35,684 bases of DNA, taken from positions 1-35,684 of the forward strand of contig NZ_NFLN01000025.1 of assembly GCF_002160955.1 (NCBI RefSeq). The letters run 5' to 3'. Below the pieces are notes generated by a model that searched no databases, was not told the origin of the DNA, and was given only the letters and a program-made list of their open reading frames with translations. The stretch's first letter is position 1. Each line of letters starts with the position of its first letter. The stretch comes from Gemmiger sp. An120 (GTDB lineage Bacteria > Bacillota > Clostridia > Oscillospirales > Ruminococcaceae). This document shows positions 32,632 through 35,684 of the stretch, piece after piece. Both the position numbers and the translations under genes were made by a program.

Positions 32632-32723
32632 GGGACCATAACGGAAACGCTCCGCGGGGCGGCCGTTACCGGCCGGGCGGCGGTACACCGCACGGCAAAC
32701 CCTGAAACGAACGGAGGTTCCCC

Positions 32724-33167
32724 ATGAATCCTGAGATCATCCTATGGCTGGCACTGGTGGTCGTGTTCATCCTGGTGGAGCTGGCCACCACAGCACTGGT
32801 GTCCATCTGGCTGGTGGCGGGTGCTGTCGCCGCGCTGCTGGTGAGCCTGTTCACCGACAGCTGGACGGTGGAGCTGGCAGTATTTGCGGTGGTAAGCGCG
32901 GTGGCGCTGGCCGCAAGCCGTCCGCTGGCCCGCCGCCTGCAGCAGAGCAAAGCCCCCGAACTGAATGCAGGCCGCAATATCGGCCGCGTGGCCACTGTGG
33001 TGGCTGAAGCAGAGCCGGGCCGCCTTGCCCGGGTTCGGCTGGATGGCGTAGACTGGGCCGCCGAATCCGCCCAGCCGCTGTCCAAGGGGCAAACCTGCGT
33101 GGTAACCGCCCTGCACGGCGCCACCCTGACGGTTGAACCGCAGCCGGAGTCAGCGCCGGTCCGCTGA
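32724..33167 (+). CDS. NfeD-like short membrane protein
   Basis: A 147-residue protein with three hydrophobic stretches (LWLALVVVFILVELATTALV; IWLVAGAVAALLVSLF; ELAVFAVVSAVALAAS) in the first 65 residues, then a small beta-barrel OB domain of NfeD type (GRVATVVAEAEPGRLARVRLDGVDWAAES... ending KGQTCVVTALHGATLTVEP). Short NfeD proteins partner SPFH/stomatin proteins in membrane microdomains; the SPFH gene follows directly here. The exact cellular role of the pair is not settled. ACGGAGG lies about 7 bases before the ATG. Confidence 0.9.
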   Translation: MNPEIILWLALVVVFILVELATTALVSIWLVAGAVAALLVSLFTDSWTVELAVFAVVSAVALAASRPLARRLQQSKAPELNAGRNIGRVATVVAEAEPGRLARVRLDGVDWAAESAQPLSKGQTCVVTALHGATLTVEPQPESAPVR

Positions 33168-33185
33168 ACCACTCTATGTAGTAGG

Positions 33186-33204
33186 CTGCCGCACCCTGCG
33201 GCAG
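33186..33204 (+). other. Intercistronic hairpin between nfeD-like and SPFH genes
   Basis: CTGCCGC (33186-33192) pairs with GCGGCAG (33198-33204) around ACCCT, followed by AAAAGA and no T-tract. It probably affects mRNA stability rather than ending transcription. Confidence 0.5.
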
Positions 33205-33264
33205 AAAAGAAAAGAGAGGCCGGCCGGAGTATGTCCGCCGGTCCCAAGAAGAAAGGAGACTTTT

Positions 33265-34176
33265 ATGGGTCCTGTTATCATGGTTATTCTGGCTTTGCTG
33301 GTGATTCTGGCAGTAATTGTGCTGATCAGCTGCATCTCCATTGTTCCCCAGGCCAATGCCTACGTGGTGGAGCGGCTGGGCCGCTACTACGACACCTGGG
33401 AAGCCGGCGTGCATCTGCGCACCCCGTTCATTACCCGCATCATTAAAAAGGTCAGTCTGAAAGAGCAGGTTGTGGATTTCAAACCCCAGCCTGTGATCAC
33501 CCGGGATAACGTAACCATGCAGATCGACACGGTGGTGTTCTTCCTGGTAAGCGATCCGCAGCTGTTCACCTACGGTGTAGACCGGCCGCTGAGCGCCATC
33601 GAAAACCTGACCGCCACCACCCTGCGCAACATCATCGGCGAGATGGAACTGGATCACACCCTGACCAGCCGTGACGTGATCAACACCAAGATCACCGCCA
33701 TTCTGGACGAAGCCACCGACAAGTGGGGCATCAAGGTAACCCGTGTTGAGGTTAAGAACATCATCCCGCCTGCCGAGATTCAGGACGCCATGGAGAAGCA
33801 GATGAAAGCCGAACGGCAGCGCCGTGAGAGCATTCTGCGGGCCGAAGGTGAGAAGCGCAGCGCCATTCTGGTGGCCGAGGGCGAAAAGGAAAGCGCCATC
33901 CTGCGGGCCGATGCGGTTCGCGAGCAGCGCATCCGCGAGGCCGAAGGTGAAGCCCAGGCGATCCGTGCCGTGCAGGAAGCTCTGGCCGACAGCCTGCGGC
34001 TGCTGAACGAAGCCGCCCCCAGCGACCGGGTTCTGGCCCTGAAAGGCCTGGAAGCCCTGGCCAAGGTGGCGGACGGCAAGGCCACCAAGCTGATCATCCC
34101 CAGCGACATGCAGAACCTGGCCGGCCTGGTCAGTTCGGTAAAGGAAATGGTCACCGATACACAGGCAGCCAAGTAA
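33265..34176 (+). CDS. SPFH/stomatin-prohibitin family membrane protein
   Basis: 303 residues from ATG 33265, with GAAAGGAG 6 bases upstream. One N-terminal helix (IMVILALLVILAVIVLISC) is followed by the SPFH domain (VPQANAYVVERLGRYYDTWEAGVHLRTPF; FKPQPVITRDNVTMQIDTVVFF; IRNIIGEMELD-type sequence, here LRNIIGEMELDHTLTSRDVIN). A charged coiled coil of Glu/Ala/Arg repeats (residues about 175-235) and a C-terminal LIIPSDMQNLAGLVSS segment complete it. It resembles QmcA and related stomatins, which oligomerise on the membrane and scaffold proteases or other complexes. It is paired with the NfeD-like protein upstream. Confidence 0.95.
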   Translation: MGPVIMVILALLVILAVIVLISCISIVPQANAYVVERLGRYYDTWEAGVHLRTPFITRIIKKVSLKEQVVDFKPQPVITRDNVTMQIDTVVFFLVSDPQLFTYGVDRPLSAIENLTATTLRNIIGEMELDHTLTSRDVINTKITAILDEATDKWGIKVTRVEVKNIIPPAEIQDAMEKQMKAERQRRESILRAEGEKRSAILVAEGEKESAILRADAVREQRIREAEGEAQAIRAVQEALADSLRLLNEAAPSDRVLALKGLEALAKVADGKATKLIIPSDMQNLAGLVSSVKEMVTDTQAAK

Positions 34177-34195
34177 TCCCCTGTTTTGCTGATCT

Positions 34196-34235
34196 CCCCC
34201 CGCCGGCGGGCATCGCCCCCGGCGGGGGCTTTTTT
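34196..34235 (+). terminator. Terminator of the NfeD-SPFH operon
   Basis: CCCCCGCCGG (34196-34205) pairs with CCGGCGGGGG (34219-34228), followed by CTTTTTT. Confidence 0.9.
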
Positions 34236-34334
34236 GTTGCGGTTCACTTTCAGCAGGAGGAACGGTTTCTGGTATATACGGCAGCCCACCGGAAATATGC
34301 GGTTTCATTTCCTGTCGCCTTCCCGCCCTGAAAA

Positions 34335-34343
34335 TGGTATACT
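34335..34343 (+). promoter_or_regulatory. Extended -10 promoter of the lipoprotein gene
   Basis: TGG followed by TATACT (34338-34343) forms an extended -10; no good -35 is seen at 17 bp. The start would be near 34350, about 35 bases before the ATG. Confidence 0.5.
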
Positions 34344-34384
34344 GAAGGCAGAGAAGAGCTTTGCCTGAGAAAGGAGCGATGAAG

Positions 34385-35407
34385 ATGAAACCTGCCAAGC
34401 GGCTGCTGGCGGCTTTGCTGGTCCTGGCCTTTGCAGGCTGCAGCCAGCCGAGTAGTGTGCCCCCGCCTTCCTCCACTACATCTGCCGAACAAGCCACTTC
34501 CACTCCTGCCCCCACCCGGAGTCCCGTTTTCTGGCAGGAGTGGACCGACCCGTTTTCCCCCGAAGTAGCCCGGGAGCTGGAGAACCGGGCTGGCAGCTGG
34601 TGGGAAGAACAACTGGACCGGCCCTCCCGGTATGCCTGGGTGATGGATATCCAGAGCCGGTACCTCCCCCCCGAACAGTGGAGCGAAGAACCGAACCTGG
34701 CCGATATTCTGACATTTTCCCAGGAGCTGGACAGCTCTGCCCTGGAACAGGGAACAGCGGGCATCTGCCGGGTGGATTTCACCTTCTGGTACCAGCCGGA
34801 AACCTACTACATGGGTCCCCAGTATGGGGACGGCGCCTGTTATGTATATCTGCTGGTTTACCAGGATCCGACCCGGGAGGCACAGAGCATCAGCGGCTGG
34901 TATTCACCGGAGACTACCGCCCAGCGTCCGGAGAATCCTGATGCTTCCTCTCTGGGCTTGAATGATTACCAGTACACCATGCTGACCCACCAGTGCCGGG
35001 CGCTGGCCGCTGCGGGAATCACGACGCTGCCGGAGGATTGGACGGCCCAGGAACTGGCCCGTTATCTGGTGGCCCGGGGGCAGGATTTCGGCCGGAAGCC
35101 GGAAGAATGGGCGGCAAATACGGCATACGATTTTCTGCCGGGAATGATCCTCAGCATCGACTTTACCGGGGAGGATGATGCGTGGGCCAACGCCCCGTCC
35201 CCGGATCTGTTAAAAGCCATCACCCCAGAGGATTGGGAGACAGCCCTAGCCGCCTTGGATACCCCGACCGGCAATTGGACCTACCAGAAGGAAGAGGGGC
35301 AGGTGACCGCGGTTCTGGAGGGAGACGTTGCGTACACCTTCTCCCTCTGCCCCGGTTTTGCAGAATGGAACAGCCGCACCTTCTGCACCAGCATTCGGGA
35401 ACTGTAA
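34385..35407 (+). CDS. Lipoprotein of unknown function
   Basis: 340 residues from ATG 34385: AAAGGAG (34370-34376) is 8 bases before it but only 2 bases before the alternative ATG at 34379. The signal KRLLAALLVLAFAGC gives a lipidated Cys near residue 17, then a Ser/Pro/Thr linker to about residue 45. The remaining domain is rich in Trp, Tyr and acidic residues (WQEWTDPFSPEVARELENR, FTFWYQPETYYMGPQYGDG, YLVARGQDFGRKPEEWAAN). I do not recognise the family. It is a single-gene unit with its own promoter, facing outward on the membrane, and a hairpin repeat serves as its likely terminator. Confidence 0.82.
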   Translation: MKPAKRLLAALLVLAFAGCSQPSSVPPPSSTTSAEQATSTPAPTRSPVFWQEWTDPFSPEVARELENRAGSWWEEQLDRPSRYAWVMDIQSRYLPPEQWSEEPNLADILTFSQELDSSALEQGTAGICRVDFTFWYQPETYYMGPQYGDGACYVYLLVYQDPTREAQSISGWYSPETTAQRPENPDASSLGLNDYQYTMLTHQCRALAAAGITTLPEDWTAQELARYLVARGQDFGRKPEEWAANTAYDFLPGMILSIDFTGEDDAWANAPSPDLLKAITPEDWETALAALDTPTGNWTYQKEEGQVTAVLEGDVAYTFSLCPGFAEWNSRTFCTSIREL

Positions 35408-35437
35408 GCACCTGTGTACAGCTTTTTACTTTGAAAC

Positions 35438-35500
35438 GCCAATCTGGGGCCGCAGGCCCCAGACCCCATCCCGCGGGCCGGATCCTCCGGCCCGCACTTT
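35438..35500 (+). repeat. Intergenic hairpin repeat, copy C (two stems, terminator-like)
   Basis: GCCAATCTGGGGCC begins at 35438. Stem 1 is CTGGGGCC/GGCCCCAG around GCA, followed by ACCCCAT; stem 2 is GCGGGCCGGA (35473-35482) with TCCGGCCCGC (35486-35495), followed by ACTTTTTAT. The second stem with its T-tract probably ends transcription of the lipoprotein gene. It is the same two-stem plan as copy B. Confidence 0.85.
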
Positions 35501-35684
35501 TTATGATGGCTTATAAGGTAAAAGCCTCCCCCGCCACCCATCATCCATCCACCACAAGCCTGGTGCGCTTCCAGACGAGGCCGTTAAGACCGACCTTCCG
35601 GTGGAAGGTCGGTCAGGCCGAGAGTCCCTGCGAGCTGAACCGGAGCGCGCAGCGCGAACGGCGAAGCCGCCCCAGGGGAAACGA
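35501..35684. other. Non-coding end of window with inverted repeats
   Basis: No convincing gene on either strand. A perfect 12-bp inverted repeat, GACCGACCTTCC (35588-35599) with GGAAGGTCGGTC (35603-35614), encloses GGT. GC-rich smaller pairs follow (GCGCGCAGCGCG near 35645, GGCGAAGCC near 35659). The density of pairing suggests a structured RNA or the edge of a repeat that continues beyond the window; I cannot match it to a known RNA family. Confidence 0.5.

Larger units (their letters stand above)
32175..32723. other. Divergent intergenic region between oppA and the nfeD-like gene
   Basis: 549 bases with the oppA promoter and leader on the left, the nfeD-like promoter on the right, and an AT-rich centre (about 32330-32470) that includes the inverted repeat ACGG/CCGT near 32357-32373. 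No credible gene: the only frame of any length on the minus strand (32455-32688) runs through the plus-strand promoter and has no RBS. Confidence 0.7.

Noticed and set aside
32455-32688. 77-residue minus-strand frame in the oppA/nfeD intergenic region
   Set aside because: It runs through a strong plus-strand promoter, lacks an RBS and has an ordinary random composition.
35281-35544. 87-residue minus-strand frame at the right end
   Set aside because: It spans hairpin repeat copy C and the antisense of the lipoprotein gene, with no RBS or family features.

Overview
The window looks like chromosomal DNA of a GC-rich, low-oxygen gut Firmicute in the Clostridia, most like the Oscillospiraceae/Ruminococcaceae (Faecalibacterium, Gemmiger or Subdoligranulum type). 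This is inferred from gene content, strong AGGAGG-type ribosome binding sites, heavy G/C third-position use, monoderm-style lipoproteins and surface proteins, and the mix of SbcCD, a fold-III arginine decarboxylase, carboxyspermidine enzymes and an Opp operon. No rRNA, tRNA, CRISPR array, transposase or phage gene was recognised.

Layout. Bases 1-2642 (minus) hold the 5' part of a large secreted surface protein with a Glu-Pro repeat and three 117-residue repeats; it runs off the left edge. Bases 3082-6983 (minus) are sbcD-sbcC. Bases 7056-13112 (minus) form one apparent operon: transglutaminase-like lipoprotein, PilC/GspF-type membrane protein, four small single-helix pilin-like proteins, a PilT-type ATPase and a BTAD/SARP-type regulator that carries a degenerate GGDEF-like tail. 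Upstream, 13330-16485 (minus) encodes a membrane-bound GGDEF-EAL-PAS-GGDEF protein, so a c-di-GMP enzyme sits beside the pilus-like operon. Bases 16674-17754 (minus) hold a truncated OPT-family transporter joined out of frame to a PqqD-like gene, which looks like a deletion scar.

Bases 18422-24806 (plus) are a six-gene polyamine operon: speD, speA, speE, speB, carboxyspermidine dehydrogenase and carboxyspermidine decarboxylase. It encodes two chemically distinct routes to spermidine. Its 667-base upstream region has several candidate promoters and an intrinsic terminator just before speD, as in an attenuator. A secreted, C-terminally anchored protein of unknown function follows (24868-25977). 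Bases 26163-32174 (minus) are an oligopeptide ABC transporter operon, oppA-oppB-oppC-oppD-oppF, with a terminator between oppA and oppB. Bases 32724-34176 (plus) encode an NfeD-like protein and an SPFH/stomatin protein, and 34385-35407 (plus) an unknown lipoprotein. The last 277 bases are non-coding and rich in inverted repeats.

The observations most worth a second look are the reduced PilT-only pilus-like operon with its unusual regulator; a small family of intergenic hairpin repeats (22.4, 26.0 and 35.4 kb) whose stems differ by compensating changes; the speD leader terminator; the doubled spermidine pathway; and the OPT/PqqD junction.
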